Shown piece after piece: positions 25,998 to 35,531 of a DNA stretch of 40,820 nt. Numbering within the stretch: the first letter of the stretch is position 1; the number at the start of each line of letters is the position of its first letter. The DNA is taken from assembly GCA_021372355.1 (NCBI GenBank), contig JAJFUQ010000009.1:1-40820 (forward strand), read 5' to 3'. The notes under the pieces were generated by a model. That model was not told the DNA's origin and searched no databases. It was given only the letters and a program-made list of their open reading frames with translations. Source of the DNA: Nocardiaceae bacterium (GTDB taxonomy: Bacteria; Actinomycetota; Actinomycetes; Mycobacteriales; Mycobacteriaceae). A program made the translations under genes and the position numbers.

Positions 25998-26210
25998 ATG
26001 GCAACCACCGAATACCAGGTCACCGGAATGAGCTGCGGCCACTGCGAGGCCTCGGTCCGCGAGGAACTGAGCAAGATCGGCTCCATCCAGCAGATCGACG
26101 TCAGCGCGAAGACGGGAAAGCTCGTCATCACCGCATCCGAGCCGGTCGCCGACGCCGACGTTCTCGCCGCTGTCGACGAAGCCGGCTACCAGGCGGTTCG
26201 AGTCGGATGA
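25998..26210 (+). CDS. copZ: Copper chaperone, heavy-metal-associated domain
   Basis: 70 residues from the ATG at 25998, seven bases after the -10 box; the longer frame from 25947 would include the operator and is rejected. It is one ferredoxin-like HMA domain with the metal site GMSCGHC near residues 10-16 and the usual [12 protein letters not shown]-terminal strand. It binds Cu(I) in the cytoplasm and hands it to the exporter encoded next. Its stop overlaps the copA start as ATGA, so the two are translationally coupled. No csoR gene is in the window, so the repressor must be encoded elsewhere. Confidence 0.92.
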   Translation: MATTEYQVTGMSCGHCEASVREELSKIGSIQQIDVSAKTGKLVITASEPVADADVLAAVDEAGYQAVRVG

Positions 26211-28339
26211 CCAGAACCGAAGCGCCCGCTGCTCTCGAACTCGAGATCGGTGGAATGACGTGCGCTTCGTGTGCCGCGCGCATCGAACGCAAGCTCAACA
26301 AACTCGAAGGCGTCTCGGCGACCGTCAACTACGCGACCGAGAAGGCCCAGGTCATCGGAAATCTGCCCGCCGAACTTCTCATTGCGGAAGTCGAGAAGGC
26401 CGGTTACACGGCCTCTCTGCCGCGCAAGGACGAGGCCCCGGACACCGAGTTGACGATGCTCCGGCTCCGGCTCATCGTCGCGACCGTCCTGGCCATCCCG
26501 GTCATCGCCGTGTCCATGATCATGGCGCTTCAGTTCCCCGGCTGGGAATGGACGGCCTTCGCGCTGGCGACCCCCGTCGTGTGGTGGTCGGGCTGGCCGT
26601 TCCACCACGCCGCGTGGACCAACCTCCGCCACGGCGCGTCGACGATGGACACGCTCATCTCCGTCGGCACGGGAGCGTCCTGGCTGTGGTCCCTCTACGT
26701 TCTCACCACCGGCGGTGGACACATCTACCTCGAAGTCGCCGCCGGCGTGACGATGTTCGTTCTCGGTGGCCGCTACTTCGAGAAGCGCTCGAAGCGCCAG
26801 GCCGGGGCCGCGCTGCGCGCCCTGCTCCAACTCGGGGCGAAGGATGTCTCGGTCCTGCGGGACGGCGTCGAAGAACGGATTCCCACGGACCGCCTGCGGG
26901 TCGGCGATGAGTTCATCGTTCGTCCGGGCGAGAAGATCGCCACGGACGGAATCGTGCTCAGCGGTTCGTCGGCGGTCGACCTCGCGATGCTGACGGGCGA
27001 ATCCGTTCCGGTCGACGTCACCGTCGGTGACTCGGTCACCGGTGCGACCATCAACGCAGGTGGGCGCCTCATTGTGCGCGCCACGCGGGTCGGCAGCGAC
27101 ACGCAGCTCGCCCAGATCGCCAAGCTCGTCGAAGACGCGCAGTCTGGAAAGGCCGGCGTCCAGCGGCTCGCCGATCGCATCTCCGGCGTCTTCGTACCCG
27201 TCGTCATCGGCATCGCGCTCGTCGTCTTGGCCGGCTGGCTACTGACGGGCCACTCGGCGAACGACGCCTTCACCGCAGCCGTTGCCGTGCTGATCATCGC
27301 GTGCCCGTGCGCCCTCGGTCTCGCCACACCGACCGCACTCTTGGTCGGGACGGGTCGCGGCGCGCGCTTGGGAATCCTCATCAAGGGACCCGAGGTCCTG
27401 GAATCCACCCGCCGGGTCGACACCATCGTGCTCGACAAGACTGGCACCGTCACGACCGGCCGCATGGAGCTTGTCGACGTCATCCCGGTTGCGGGGATCG
27501 AGCGCGACGAAGTGCTCCGGATTGCCGCGGCCGTCGAAAACGCGTCCGAACACCCGGTCGCGATGGCGATCGCGCGCGCCGTTCCCGAGCTTCCGGCCGT
27601 CGAAAGCTTCGAGAACGTCGAAGGCCTGGGTGTCACCGGTGTCGTCGAGGGCCACGCCGTCGTCGTCGGGCGCGAAGCACTGCTCGCCGATTACGGGGTC
27701 ACCATCGATCCGACGCTCCGCGCTGCTGTGCAGAACGCACAAGATCGGGGTCGAACGGCGGTTCTCGCCGCGTGGGACGGTGCGGCCAAGGGCGCTCTCG
27801 TCGTCGCGGATACCGTCAAACCGACGAGCCGCGAAGCGATCGCGCAGTTCAAGGCCCTCGGTCTCACGCCCATCCTGCTCACCGGGGACAACGAGCGAGT
27901 TGCCCAGGAGATCGCTCGCGAGGTCGGGATCGACCTGGTCATCGCCGAGGTGCTCCCGCAGGACAAGACGGACGTCATCGCCCGGCTTCAAGGCGACGGC
28001 AAGGTTGTCGCGATGGTCGGCGACGGGGTCAACGACGCCGCTGCGCTCGCTCAAGCCGATCTCGGCCTCGCGATGGGGACCGGCACCGACGTCGCGATCG
28101 AAGCCGCGGACCTCACGCTCGTCCGCGGTGATCTCCGCAGCGCAGCCGATGCGATTCGACTCTCGCGCCGAACCCTCGGCACGATCAAGGTGAACCTCTT
28201 CTGGGCGTTCGCCTACAACGTGGCCGCGATTCCGCTGGCGGCAACGGGCCTGCTCAACCCGATGATCGCGGGAGCGGCGATGGCGTCCTCGAGCGTCTTC
28301 GTCGTGGGCAACAGCCTGCGGCTGCGCCGGTTCACGTAG
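26207..28339 (+). CDS. copA: Copper-exporting P1B-type ATPase
   Basis: 710 residues. One N-terminal HMA domain has GMTCASC (16-22). Eight membrane helices are expected, and the ion-binding CPC motif is at 366-368. The actuator motif is TGES (263-266) and the phosphorylation site DKTGT (410-414). A class-specific HP motif appears in [11 protein letters not shown] near 444-454, GDGVND lies near 605, and YN and MASSS in the last helices complete the Cu(I) transport site, which fits subgroup 1B-1. It pumps Cu(I) out of the cytoplasm using ATP. It overlaps copZ by four bases and shares its operator. Its last eight bases overlap the reverse transcriptase gene on the other strand. Confidence 0.94.
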   Translation: MTRTEAPAALELEIGGMTCASCAARIERKLNKLEGVSATVNYATEKAQVIGNLPAELLIAEVEKAGYTASLPRKDEAPDTELTMLRLRLIVATVLAIPVIAVSMIMALQFPGWEWTAFALATPVVWWSGWPFHHAAWTNLRHGASTMDTLISVGTGASWLWSLYVLTTGGGHIYLEVAAGVTMFVLGGRYFEKRSKRQAGAALRALLQLGAKDVSVLRDGVEERIPTDRLRVGDEFIVRPGEKIATDGIVLSGSSAVDLAMLTGESVPVDVTVGDSVTGATINAGGRLIVRATRVGSDTQLAQIAKLVEDAQSGKAGVQRLADRISGVFVPVVIGIALVVLAGWLLTGHSANDAFTAAVAVLIIACPCALGLATPTALLVGTGRGARLGILIKGPEVLESTRRVDTIVLDKTGTVTTGRMELVDVIPVAGIERDEVLRIAAAVENASEHPVAMAIARAVPELPAVESFENVEGLGVTGVVEGHAVVVGREALLADYGVTIDPTLRAAVQNAQDRGRTAVLAAWDGAAKGALVVADTVKPTSREAIAQFKALGLTPILLTGDNERVAQEIAREVGIDLVIAEVLPQDKTDVIARLQGDGKVVAMVGDGVNDAAALAQADLGLAMGTGTDVAIEAADLTLVRGDLRSAADAIRLSRRTLGTIKVNLFWAFAYNVAAIPLAATGLLNPMIAGAAMASSSVFVVGNSLRLRRFT

Positions 28340-29579
28340 TCCAGTCGACGCCGGCGGCCATCTCGAGAAGCCGCTCGCGTCGATCCGGGTTGGTCTCGCC
28401 GATCCAGCTGATGAGGCCCAGAACATGTGCCCGGAAGTCCGCGTGACCTCCGCGGTTCTGCACGGAGGCTCCGGTTCGAGCGGCGTTGTGAAGGATCGCG
28501 CGCACCTTGTCGTAGCTGTCCCGCGGAACCTGCGGGCGGTCATTGACGGTCAACCCGGCGAGAATCTGCCGTTGGTGGCTTCGCCGAATGAGCGTCTTTT
28601 GGCGGTTCACGAACAGACCTTCGGCCGCGACGATGCGCTCGACCGAGCTGACGATCGAGACCGCATTGATGTCAGAACCACCGGAAAAGGCCAGGTCATC
28701 GGCATAGCGCGTATAGGTCATCCCCACGCGACGCGCGAAACCGGAGAGCCTCCGATCGAGACCGCGCGCCGCGAGGTTGCCGAGTTTCGGCGACGTCGGC
28801 GCGCCCTGCGGCAGATGCGGAACCCGAAGGAACGTTCGTTGCTCGTGGTCCAGACCCCGCAGAGCCGCGATCGACGAGGCGTTCGTACTCAACCCCGCCA
28901 GCGATCGTGACACCACGTCCGAATAGCCCATGGCCTCGAAGATCGCGCGGACGCGCGGCTCGCCGATGCTCGAGAAGTAGTTCTTCAGATCCATGCGGAT
29001 CAGGAGTCCGGCACCGCTGTGCGGAGCCGAGAACGTGGCCGGGTTGCGCCCCGGTTCGAAGCCGTGGCATGCGCTGTGGACCGGCAAGCACGCCAATATC
29101 CGCCGATTGATGGTCCGCTGAATCTCCCGCAAACGCGGCTTGGGCGCTTCGACCAAGCGACGCCCGGAACGCTTGGGCAGCTGCCGATACCGGTAGTGCG
29201 TCAGCGGGCCGGCGGCGGTCCGCAACCAACCCCCGCAGTCGGCGAACCAGTCGAGCTCGCCCGGCGTCAGGTTCAGAAACTGGGCAACCGCCGCGAGATC
29301 CGGCAGCTCCGGAACGCCAAATCGCAAGGGTTTGGCGAGCGGAGGGTTGAGGTCGATCTCCCAGCGGAGAGAGCGCAGCTGGGCCACCAGAGTCGGGTAC
29401 GGCTCAATCGGCTCGAGCGGAACCCGGTCGAGGATCGTCGACGCCAACGACTCGGCCAGACCTGCTTCGACGAAACCGGCGAAAACCTCGGCCAAGTTCT
29501 CCCGCCGCCACGCAAGCTCGCTTCGGCCGAACGCGCGCGCCATCGCCTGCGCATTCGGGAGAGACAGGCGGCCCTGCAT
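28332..29579 (-). CDS. Retron-type reverse transcriptase
   Basis: 415 residues from the ATG at 29579. An in-frame GTG at 29690 would add 37 Arg-rich residues but would run through the structured RNA candidate, so I prefer the ATG. Residues 1-120 are an N-terminal helical region of the kind seen in Mx162-like retron enzymes. RT motifs follow: [28 protein letters not shown] (197-204), LPQGAPTSP (256-264), the catalytic YADD (292-295, in [13 protein letters not shown]), and a final FVNRQKT region. Retron-specific regions are recognisable in altered form: SAPH (184-187) for NAxxH and LAGLTVN (340-346) for VTGLxVN. There is no fused nuclease and no obvious effector beside it. It overlaps copA by eight bases. 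Confidence 0.85.
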   Translation of the reverse strand: MQGRLSLPNAQAMARAFGRSELAWRRENLAEVFAGFVEAGLAESLASTILDRVPLEPIEPYPTLVAQLRSLRWEIDLNPPLAKPLRFGVPELPDLAAVAQFLNLTPGELDWFADCGGWLRTAAGPLTHYRYRQLPKRSGRRLVEAPKPRLREIQRTINRRILACLPVHSACHGFEPGRNPATFSAPHSGAGLLIRMDLKNYFSSIGEPRVRAIFEAMGYSDVVSRSLAGLSTNASSIAALRGLDHEQRTFLRVPHLPQGAPTSPKLGNLAARGLDRRLSGFARRVGMTYTRYADDLAFSGGSDINAVSIVSSVERIVAAEGLFVNRQKTLIRRSHQRQILAGLTVNDRPQVPRDSYDKVRAILHNAARTGASVQNRGGHADFRAHVLGLISWIGETNPDRRERLLEMAAGVDWTT

Positions 29580-29592
29580 CAGCGGGTGACGC

Positions 29593-29747
29593 GCGACGGT
29601 GGCCGACGACCTGCTCTTGTCTTCGTCGCCGGGCCGCACGCGGAGCGTGCCCAGCGGCTTCGGACGCTGTTGCCAACTAACTCGACGCACCCAGGGGTTA
29701 CCCCTGAGACAGACCTTCTCGGTCCTCGCTCACCGCGCCACCGTCGC
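29593..29747 (-). ncRNA. Candidate retron msr-msd RNA
   Basis: Read on the minus strand, GCGACGGTGGC (29747-29737) and GCCACCGTCGC (29603-29593) are a perfect 11-bp inverted repeat, placed like retron a1 and a2. The enclosed 133 bases are rich in hairpins: GACC/GGTC (29712-29724), the perfect CAGGGGTTACCCCTG stem (29692-29706), CAGCG/CGCTG (29652-29669), GCACGC/GCGTGC (29636-29650) and CGACGA/TCGTCG (29604-29628). Just after a1 comes TGAGCGAGG, similar to the branch-G context of Ec86. The a2 arm ends 13 bases before the RT ATG, the usual spacing. A TANNNT -10 box (TACTCT, 29757-29762) lies about ten bases upstream. Prediction by eye; no folding was computed. Confidence 0.45.
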
Positions 29748-29790
29748 ACAGAGCCGAGAGTAACCGATCAGCAAACCGGGCGTGCCGGCC

Positions 29791-30540
29791 CTAGGGCAAC
29801 GCCATTACCGCGGCACGCGTACGAACTTCGTCACCGACCGCAAACGCGATCTGGAGCGTGCCGTCGGTTTCCAGTTCAGTCCAGATGCGGACGTCCTCGC
29901 CGGAGGTGATGGGCTTGTTGTACTCGATGACGTACCGGTGCGGAACGCTCGTGATGTCGCTGTGGCCGGCGGTCACCTCGTGGATGCCCTGCCAATAGGC
30001 CGAGTTCGTGACGTGCTTCCACATGTCGATATCGGTGCGGCGCACGTGGAACTTGATGGACGACTGCTTAGCGACCGGGTTGGAGAGCCACGACTTCCAC
30101 TTGAGCCGGTGTTCGGAGGTCGTGTCTCCGATGGTGTTGATGAACTCGTCCGACATGCGGGCCGGAGCCTGAGTGTTCAGGTTCATGCAGATCCAGAACG
30201 CCTCGGTCTCGACGAGAGCACCGTCAGCCCCATCGAGCCGGATGCGCATCGAGCACCAGCGACTCGACAGCGCGGCGCACCACCGGCGCGCGCGCAGCTT
30301 GTCGGGCCACTTGACCGGCTTGATCACGTCGATGACCGTCCGGCGGACGATCCAGTGCGGATGCGAAGAGTCCATTTCGTTGGCGATCAGATGCTGGAAC
30401 CCGGCTTCTTGCAGGTAGCGGGCGATCCCATCGGGACGAACATGGTCGCTTTCATCGAGGTCACTCGACAGAACCGGGAGCGTCGTTTCGAAGATGTGTC
30501 CAGATGACGGCACCGGCATCATGGTCGAGGACTTCCACAT
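29791..30540 (-). CDS. Acyl-ACP thioesterase-like double hot-dog protein
   Basis: 249 residues from the ATG at 30540, with GGGAG eight bases upstream; the open frame to 30882 is a shadow of the neighbouring gene. Two hot-dog domains are visible: the first at about 14-125 (SSDLDESDHVRPDGIARYLQ), the second at about 162-245 with the DxNxHVN-type motif RTDIDMWKHVTNSAYWQG. This is the layout of FatA/FatB-like acyl-ACP thioesterases (PF01643), which release fatty acids from the carrier protein. The substrate chain length is not readable, and it could instead act on acyl-CoA. It follows the DUF5313 gene by 11 bases and is probably in one operon with it. Confidence 0.82.
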   Translation of the reverse strand: MWKSSTMMPVPSSGHIFETTLPVLSSDLDESDHVRPDGIARYLQEAGFQHLIANEMDSSHPHWIVRRTVIDVIKPVKWPDKLRARRWCAALSSRWCSMRIRLDGADGALVETEAFWICMNLNTQAPARMSDEFINTIGDTTSEHRLKWKSWLSNPVAKQSSIKFHVRRTDIDMWKHVTNSAYWQGIHEVTAGHSDITSVPHRYVIEYNKPITSGEDVRIWTELETDGTLQIAFAVGDEVRTRAAVMALP

Positions 30541-30551
30541 AGGTGAACTCC

Positions 30552-30962
30552 CTACGTTGGCGGGTTTGCCCCATCTTCGAGCATCTCGGGGCGATACCTG
30601 GCGTAGTACGCCTGCATGTCGGGCGCTTCTTTTTCGCGTCGTCGCTGATCCACGAGGTCGCCGTCCATGCCGTGCTTGTTGAGGCGGTACCGACGATAGA
30701 CCGGATTCAGTGCGATCGCGAAGTAGACGAAGGGCAGGGCCAACGGCATCGTCATGATGAGTTTCGTCACGATGTCCGTTGGAAGCAGGTAAACCGGCGC
30801 CAGCACGAGCACCACCGGGGTCGTCACGCGGACGACGAAGCGCGTCGCCGCACCCTTGCTGATGAGGTCGTTGCGAACCCATTCATGCAGTTCAGGAGGC
30901 AGAACCGCACCCATGCAGTACCGCAGGTACTGCCAAACGTTCGGTTTCTTGATGCCTGTCAC
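30552..30962 (-). CDS. DUF5313 family membrane protein
   Basis: 136 residues from a GTG at 30962. Two hydrophobic helices lie at about 42-62 (VVRVTTPVVLVLAPVYLL) and 66-88 (LIMTMPLALPFVYFAIAL), followed by a basic, probably cytoplasmic tail (VYRRYRLNKHG). The opening KPNVWQYLRYCMGAVLPPEL and the YRRYRL turn fit DUF5313, a short membrane family of Mycobacteriales with no known function. It is immediately upstream of the thioesterase gene, so a role near lipid metabolism is possible but unproven. No strong ribosome-binding site is seen. Confidence 0.78.
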   Translation of the reverse strand: MTGIKKPNVWQYLRYCMGAVLPPELHEWVRNDLISKGAATRFVVRVTTPVVLVLAPVYLLPTDIVTKLIMTMPLALPFVYFAIALNPVYRRYRLNKHGMDGDLVDQRRREKEAPDMQAYYARYRPEMLEDGANPPT

Positions 30963-30984
30963 CCGACCATTGTCTCAGGAATGA

Positions 30985-31884
30985 CTACTGCGGCGGAGGC
31001 GGAGGGAACGGCGGCTGGTTCCCGGGAGGCTGGTTTCCGGGCGGCTGCTGCGGCGGGTACTGCTGGTAGGGCGGCTGACTTCCCGGCGGCTGCTGCGGCG
31101 GGTACGGCGGGTACGGAGGCTGGTTCGGGTACTGCGGATATGCGGCCTGTGGTCCGACATCGGCAGGTGAAATGGGGCCCTGGGTCAGAGTCCGGAAGGC
31201 AAACGAGGACGCGATGATCACCATCGGCATCGTGACCAGCAGACCGAGTCCGCACGGGATCGCGCCCACGATGAGAAGTCCGACGTTCGCGAGCGCCAGC
31301 AGCAACAGCGGACCGACGTTCGTTCTGATCAGCTGATAGCTCGCGCGCACTGCCGAAACCGGATCCAGTTGTTTGTCCAGCGCGAACGGAATCGTGAAGT
31401 ACGTCAGGAACATCACGACCGCGAACGCGACAAACGCGACGAGCCCGAACAACAGCAGAATGACGATGCTGCCCATCGCAACGGCGAGCGCGCTGCCCAC
31501 GACGAAGATCAACCACGGGATGACACCGCCGAGCACCGTCGCCAGCAGAGCGGCACCGAGCACACGGGGCCAGTTGTCGATCTTGAAGAAGTCGGCGAAC
31601 TCCGGCTTCTGGCCGTCGAGTTCGAAGAGCGCCCCCCGGAACGACGCCACCTGGAAGACCGCGGCGATCGCCATCCCGATCAGCGTGAACACCAGGCTCA
31701 CGACGTACGGGACGTTGGAACTGATGGTGTTGTCGATGATGAGGACGACGGCGTAGGCAACGACCAGGAGAATCCACCACAACGGGTTTGCGGCGAACTT
31801 TTTCCAGCTGTAGACGATCGCGGCTGAGGTGTCGACGGTGGGCGTTTGCTGCCAACCCGAATTCGGGGATGGTGGATAGTTCAT
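30985..31884 (-). CDS. Polytopic membrane protein with proline-rich C-terminal tail
   Basis: 299 residues from the second ATG (31884), chosen because GGGAGGA abuts the first ATG (31890) too closely. Residues 20-235 contain about six hydrophobic helices, some long (VVIPWLIF-type and VLLLFGLVAFVAFAVVMFL stretches). A short amphipathic KKFAANPLWW segment precedes the first. The last 60 residues are low-complexity repeats of PPYPP, QQPPG and NQPP, ending in PPPPPQ. The layout resembles DUF975/YciC-like integral membrane proteins of actinobacteria, but I cannot name the function. The tail may bind SH3-like or other Pro-binding partners or act as a wall-side spacer; the topology is not determined. 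It is 22 bases upstream of the DUF5313 gene. Confidence 0.82.
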   Translation of the reverse strand: MNYPPSPNSGWQQTPTVDTSAAIVYSWKKFAANPLWWILLVVAYAVVLIIDNTISSNVPYVVSLVFTLIGMAIAAVFQVASFRGALFELDGQKPEFADFFKIDNWPRVLGAALLATVLGGVIPWLIFVVGSALAVAMGSIVILLLFGLVAFVAFAVVMFLTYFTIPFALDKQLDPVSAVRASYQLIRTNVGPLLLLALANVGLLIVGAIPCGLGLLVTMPMVIIASSFAFRTLTQGPISPADVGPQAAYPQYPNQPPYPPYPPQQPPGSQPPYQQYPPQQPPGNQPPGNQPPFPPPPPQ

Positions 31885-31899
31885 GATCATTCCTCCCGC

Positions 31900-32877
31900 T
31901 TACTTCTCTACCATCACCGAGAGCAACTCGTATGCCACATGAGCTGCAGCGATACCGGTGATTTCCGCGTGGTCGTAGGCCGGTGAGACCTCGACGATGT
32001 CGGCGCCGACGATGTTCAGCCCCTGTAAGGCTCGAATGGTGTTCAGCAATTCACGCGACGTCAGGCCACCGGCCTCCGGAGTACCCGTTCCGGGAGCATG
32101 CGCGGGGTCGAGAACGTCGATGTCGACCGAGATGTAGACCGGGCCGCCGGCCAGCCGCTTCATCATGCGCTCGATGACGCTCTTGAGTCCGTCGACCTGG
32201 TAGTCGTCGGAGCGAATGACCTGGAATCCGAGGATGCCGTCCTCTTCGAGATCGGCCTTGCTGTACAGCGGACCGCGAATGCCCATGTGCTGCGACCGCT
32301 CCATGTCGATGAGCCCCTCTTCGCTCGCGCGCCGAAACGGCGTGCCGTGCGTGTAGGCCGCGCCGAAGTACGTGTCCCACGTATCGAGATGGGCGTCGAA
32401 ATGCAGAACCGCCACCGGACCGTGGTCGCGTGCGATCGATCGCAGGATCGGCAGTGCGATCGTGTGATCGCCGCCGAGAGTGAGCACCTTCGACCCGTGT
32501 TTGCGCAGCTGGGTGACCTCGGAGTCGATCGTCTCGATCGCCTCTGTGATGTTGAATGGATTGACCGCAAGATCGCCGGCGTCGACGACCTGCTGCTCGC
32601 CGAACGGGAACACGTCGAGCGTCGAGTTGTACGGCCGCAGCAACTTCGACGACGCGCGGATATGACCCGGGCCGAACCTCGCACCGGGGCGGTAGGTGGT
32701 TCCGGAGTCGAACGGCACGCCCAGGACTGTGATGTCGGGGTCGGTCGCCTGGTCCAGGCGCGGCAACCGTGCGAAGGTCGTCGGCTCGGCAAACCGCGGA
32801 ACGCGGATGGCGTCCACCGGACCGATGGTCTCGCGACCGTCCGGACGCGCGCCCCTGATGAATCCCTCGTGAGTCAT
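31900..32877 (-). CDS. Ureohydrolase, probable guanidinobutyrase (annotated class: agmatinase)
   Basis: 325 residues from the ATG at 32877, with GGAGG ten bases upstream; the longer frame is a shadow. The binuclear manganese ligands of the arginase/agmatinase fold are all present: His138 (GGDHT), Asp161, His163 and Asp165 (DAHLD), Asp252 and Asp254 (DIDVLDP). Enzymes of this branch hydrolyse agmatine, guanidinobutyrate or guanidinopropionate to urea plus the amine. The neighbours decide in favour of 4-guanidinobutyrate: the divergent genes encode an amidase and a flavin amino acid monooxygenase that would make it, and GABA catabolic genes lie downstream. Specificity is inference; agmatinase activity remains possible. 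Confidence 0.85.
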   Translation of the reverse strand: MTHEGFIRGARPDGRETIGPVDAIRVPRFAEPTTFARLPRLDQATDPDITVLGVPFDSGTTYRPGARFGPGHIRASSKLLRPYNSTLDVFPFGEQQVVDAGDLAVNPFNITEAIETIDSEVTQLRKHGSKVLTLGGDHTIALPILRSIARDHGPVAVLHFDAHLDTWDTYFGAAYTHGTPFRRASEEGLIDMERSQHMGIRGPLYSKADLEEDGILGFQVIRSDDYQVDGLKSVIERMMKRLAGGPVYISVDIDVLDPAHAPGTGTPEAGGLTSRELLNTIRALQGLNIVGADIVEVSPAYDHAEITGIAAAHVAYELLSVMVEK

Positions 32878-32937
32878 GTCGCGGACGCCTCCACTTGGTG
32901 GTTTCCTGATCTCAACACTACTTTCGTGCGAGGCCTC
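32878..32937. promoter_or_regulatory. Divergent promoter region of the putative arginine oxygenase genes
   Basis: Sixty bases separate the ureohydrolase and amidase starts, so both promoters must overlap here. A small CCAC-TTG-GTGG inverted repeat (32891-32901) is the only symmetric element seen and could be an operator. No regulator gene is adjacent. Confidence 0.35.
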
Positions 32938-33726
32938 ATGCTGACCGTCGCGTTGTACCAAGGACCTGAATCCTCCGGCGTCCCAGCCAACCTCGCGGCG
33001 ATCGACGCTGCCGCGGCGCGTGCTGCAGCGGCTGGGGCCCGCATTCTCGTCACGCCGGAAATGTCGACGACCGGCTACAACATCGGCGGGTTGATCACTG
33101 AGCACGCCGAACCTGCGGACGGTCCGATACATCAGGAAGTCGCTGGAATCGCCCGGCGGAACGGGATCGCGGTTGTCTACGGCTTCCCGGAGTCGAACGG
33201 TGATCGATTGCCCTACAACAGCATTCAGGCTGTTGATGGGAGCGGCCAAGAGCTCGCCACCTACCGCAAAACCCACCTCTTCGGGTCCGACCGCACCTAC
33301 TTCACGCCCGGCGACCGCTGGATCGCACAGTTCGACCTCGACGGCGTCCGCTGCGGCCTCCTCGTCTGCTACGACGTCGAGTTTCCGGAAAACGTTCGGG
33401 CACATGCCGACTCGGGGACTGAGCTCCTCCTGGTCCCGACCGGACTCATGGACCCGTATGGCCACGTCGCCACACACATGGTGCCGACGCGCGCGTACGA
33501 GAGTCAGCTGTTCGTCGCGTACGTCAATCGAGTCGGGACCGAAGGCGAGCTCACGTATTGCGGCCTGAGCTGCGCCATTGCGCCCGACGGGACCGAACTC
33601 GCGCGGGCCGGTCGCGGCGAGGAGCTCGTCGTCGTCGACATCGATCCTGGCGAGCTGGCGAAGTCCCGCGCCATCAATACGCACTTGGACGACCGCCGAC
33701 GAGACCTCTACCGGAGAATCCGATGA
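32938..33726 (+). CDS. Nitrilase-superfamily amidohydrolase, probable 4-guanidinobutyramide amidase
   Basis: 262 residues from the ATG at 32938, with GAGG four bases upstream; the frame open to 32098 is a shadow of the ureohydrolase. The nitrilase-fold catalytic triad is complete: Glu41 ([10 protein letters not shown]), Lys111 (TYRKTHLF) and Cys144 ([10 protein letters not shown]). Length and motifs fit the aliphatic amidase / carbamoyl-putrescine hydrolase-like branch that hydrolyses small linear amides. It overlaps the flavin monooxygenase gene as ATGA, so the two are coupled. This is the expected partner if the monooxygenase converts arginine to 4-guanidinobutyramide, giving 4-guanidinobutyrate plus ammonia. 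An omega-amidase role cannot be excluded from sequence. Confidence 0.85.
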   Translation: MLTVALYQGPESSGVPANLAAIDAAAARAAAAGARILVTPEMSTTGYNIGGLITEHAEPADGPIHQEVAGIARRNGIAVVYGFPESNGDRLPYNSIQAVDGSGQELATYRKTHLFGSDRTYFTPGDRWIAQFDLDGVRCGLLVCYDVEFPENVRAHADSGTELLLVPTGLMDPYGHVATHMVPTRAYESQLFVAYVNRVGTEGELTYCGLSCAIAPDGTELARAGRGEELVVVDIDPGELAKSRAINTHLDDRRRDLYRRIR

Positions 33727-35408
33727 CTCAGCCGGTAGCTCCCCACACTGGCACTCCGGAACCGGGCAAACCGCTCACGATGTTCGGCCCCGACTTCCCC
33801 TTCGCCTACGACGACTACGTGCGCAATCCAGTGGGACTGGGCGCGATCCCGCACGACGTCCATGGCACCGAGATCGCGATCGTCGGCGGTGGGGTCGCCG
33901 GCATCGTCGCGGCGTACGAACTCATGAAGATGGGCTTTCGCCCCGTCGTGTACGAAGCCGACCAGATCGGCGGGCGGATGCGTTCGGCTCCCTTCGAGCA
34001 GGCTCCCGGAGCGATCGCCGAACTCGGCGCCATGCGGTTCCCACCGTCGTCGACGACGCTGTGGGAGTACTTCGACAAGGTCGCTATCGAGACGTTCCCC
34101 TTCCCGAATCCACTGGCCGAGGCAACGCCGAGCACGGTCGTCGACCTCAAGGGCGAGACGTATTACGCCCGGACGCTCGACGATCTGCCCGCCGTGTTCC
34201 GGCAGGTCGCCGATGCCTGGCGACAGACCCTCGAAGACAGCGCCGACCTGCACGCGATCCAGACCGCGATCCGCGAACGCGACGTCCCCACGCTGAAGTT
34301 TCTGTGGGACAAACTCATTCGCGAGCTCGACGATCAGACTTTCTACGGCTTTCTAGCCGCTTCCAAACACTTCCCTACATTCAGCATGAGAGAGATCTTC
34401 GGCAAGGTCGGGTTCGGCACGGGCGGTTGGGACACCGACTACCCGAGCTCGATGCTCGAGATCTTGCGCATCGTCCTGACCGAGGCGGACGACAACCACC
34501 GCGGCGTCATCGGCGGCTCACAGCAGCTGCCGCTTCGGCTGTGGAAACGCACACCGCGCCGGTTCGTGTACTGGCCGGACGGGACGTCGCTCGAATCGCT
34601 GCACGAGGGAAAACCACGCCCCGCGGTCACCAGCATTCGGCGCACGCATCCGCGGAACTACACGATCGTCGACTCGTCCGGCGAGATCCGGACCTATCCG
34701 GCGGTCATCGTCACTGCACAGTCGTGGATGCTGCTCAACAACATCCACTGCGACGACGACCTGTTCCCGGCCGACCTATGGGCCGCGATCGAGCAGACCC
34801 ACTACATGGGTTCGTCGAAAGTCTTCGTACTGGTCGACCGCCCGTTCTGGAAGGACAAGGTCGCGGGCGGGCGCGATTCGATGTCCATGACGCTCACCGA
34901 CCGAATGAGCCGGGGCACGTACCTGCTCGGCCATGGTGATGGGCCGGCGGTCATGTGCCTGTCCTATACGTGGGAGGACGACTCCCGGAAGATCGTGCCG
35001 CTCGACGCCAACGAACGGATGGAGCTCATGCTCAAGTCGCTCCGCGCGATCTATCCGAACGTCGACATTCGCAGCCACATCATCGGGACCCCGAAGACCA
35101 TTTCCTGGGAGACGGAACGGCACTTCATGGGTGCGTTCAAGGCCAATCTGCCGGGCCACTATCGCTACCAGGAACGGCTCTACACGCACTTCATGCAGCG
35201 CGACCTCAGCGCCCGGCATCGCGGGATCTACCTCGCCGGGGACGACATCTCGTGGACTGCCGGGTGGGCCGAAGGCGCCATCACCACCGCGCTCAACGCC
35301 GTGTGGGGCGTGATGAATCAGTTCGACGGGCAGACCTCTCCCGAGAACCCCGGACCGGGTGACCTCTTCGACGACATCGCTCCGCTACGCCTTTCTGACG
35401 AGATCTAG
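33723..35408 (+). CDS. Flavin monoamine oxidase family protein, probable L-arginine 2-monooxygenase
   Basis: 561 residues, close to the length of tryptophan 2-monooxygenase. The FAD dinucleotide fold starts at [16 protein letters not shown] (51-66), with the adenine-binding [12 protein letters not shown] (75-86) and the C-terminal flavin motif [19 protein letters not shown]. The 50-residue N-terminal lead ([16 protein letters not shown]) is shared with amino acid monooxygenases/oxidases that decarboxylate their substrate to an amide. Members act on Trp, Phe, Lys or Arg. Arginine is favoured by context, since an amidase (ATGA overlap) and a divergent ureohydrolase of the guanidinobutyrase type complete the known arginine oxygenase route. 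There is no signal peptide, so it is cytoplasmic. Substrate is inference, not seen directly. Confidence 0.83.
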   Translation: MTQPVAPHTGTPEPGKPLTMFGPDFPFAYDDYVRNPVGLGAIPHDVHGTEIAIVGGGVAGIVAAYELMKMGFRPVVYEADQIGGRMRSAPFEQAPGAIAELGAMRFPPSSTTLWEYFDKVAIETFPFPNPLAEATPSTVVDLKGETYYARTLDDLPAVFRQVADAWRQTLEDSADLHAIQTAIRERDVPTLKFLWDKLIRELDDQTFYGFLAASKHFPTFSMREIFGKVGFGTGGWDTDYPSSMLEILRIVLTEADDNHRGVIGGSQQLPLRLWKRTPRRFVYWPDGTSLESLHEGKPRPAVTSIRRTHPRNYTIVDSSGEIRTYPAVIVTAQSWMLLNNIHCDDDLFPADLWAAIEQTHYMGSSKVFVLVDRPFWKDKVAGGRDSMSMTLTDRMSRGTYLLGHGDGPAVMCLSYTWEDDSRKIVPLDANERMELMLKSLRAIYPNVDIRSHIIGTPKTISWETERHFMGAFKANLPGHYRYQERLYTHFMQRDLSARHRGIYLAGDDISWTAGWAEGAITTALNAVWGVMNQFDGQTSPENPGPGDLFDDIAPLRLSDEI

Positions 35409-35531
35409 CACGGACCGTAGACAGCAGCAGATTCACCTGTGAACCCCTGGGACACCAACCGGGGACACCATTTCGTGACCTTGCCGGGTCAGCGTCCCGA
35501 AATCGCGTCTCCGCAGGTCAAAGGTGGGTCA
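35409..35531. repeat. Intergenic stretch with short direct repeat, possible insertion-sequence trace
   Basis: Between two convergent genes, GGGACACCA occurs twice (35449-35457 and 35462-35470), preceded by TTCAC-ct-GTGAA (35432-35443). The wording recalls terminal repeats of IS481-type elements, but there is no transposase and no second end, so this is only a possible remnant. No credible gene is present. Confidence 0.25.

Noticed and set aside
31000..31150. Repetitive DNA that looked like a tandem-repeat or CRISPR-like array
   Set aside because: The repeats are codons of the proline-rich tail of a membrane protein; there are no spacers.
32098..32937. N-terminal extension of the nitrilase frame
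   Set aside because: It is antisense to the ureohydrolase, whose metal-binding motifs are intact; the nitrilase fold begins at 32938.
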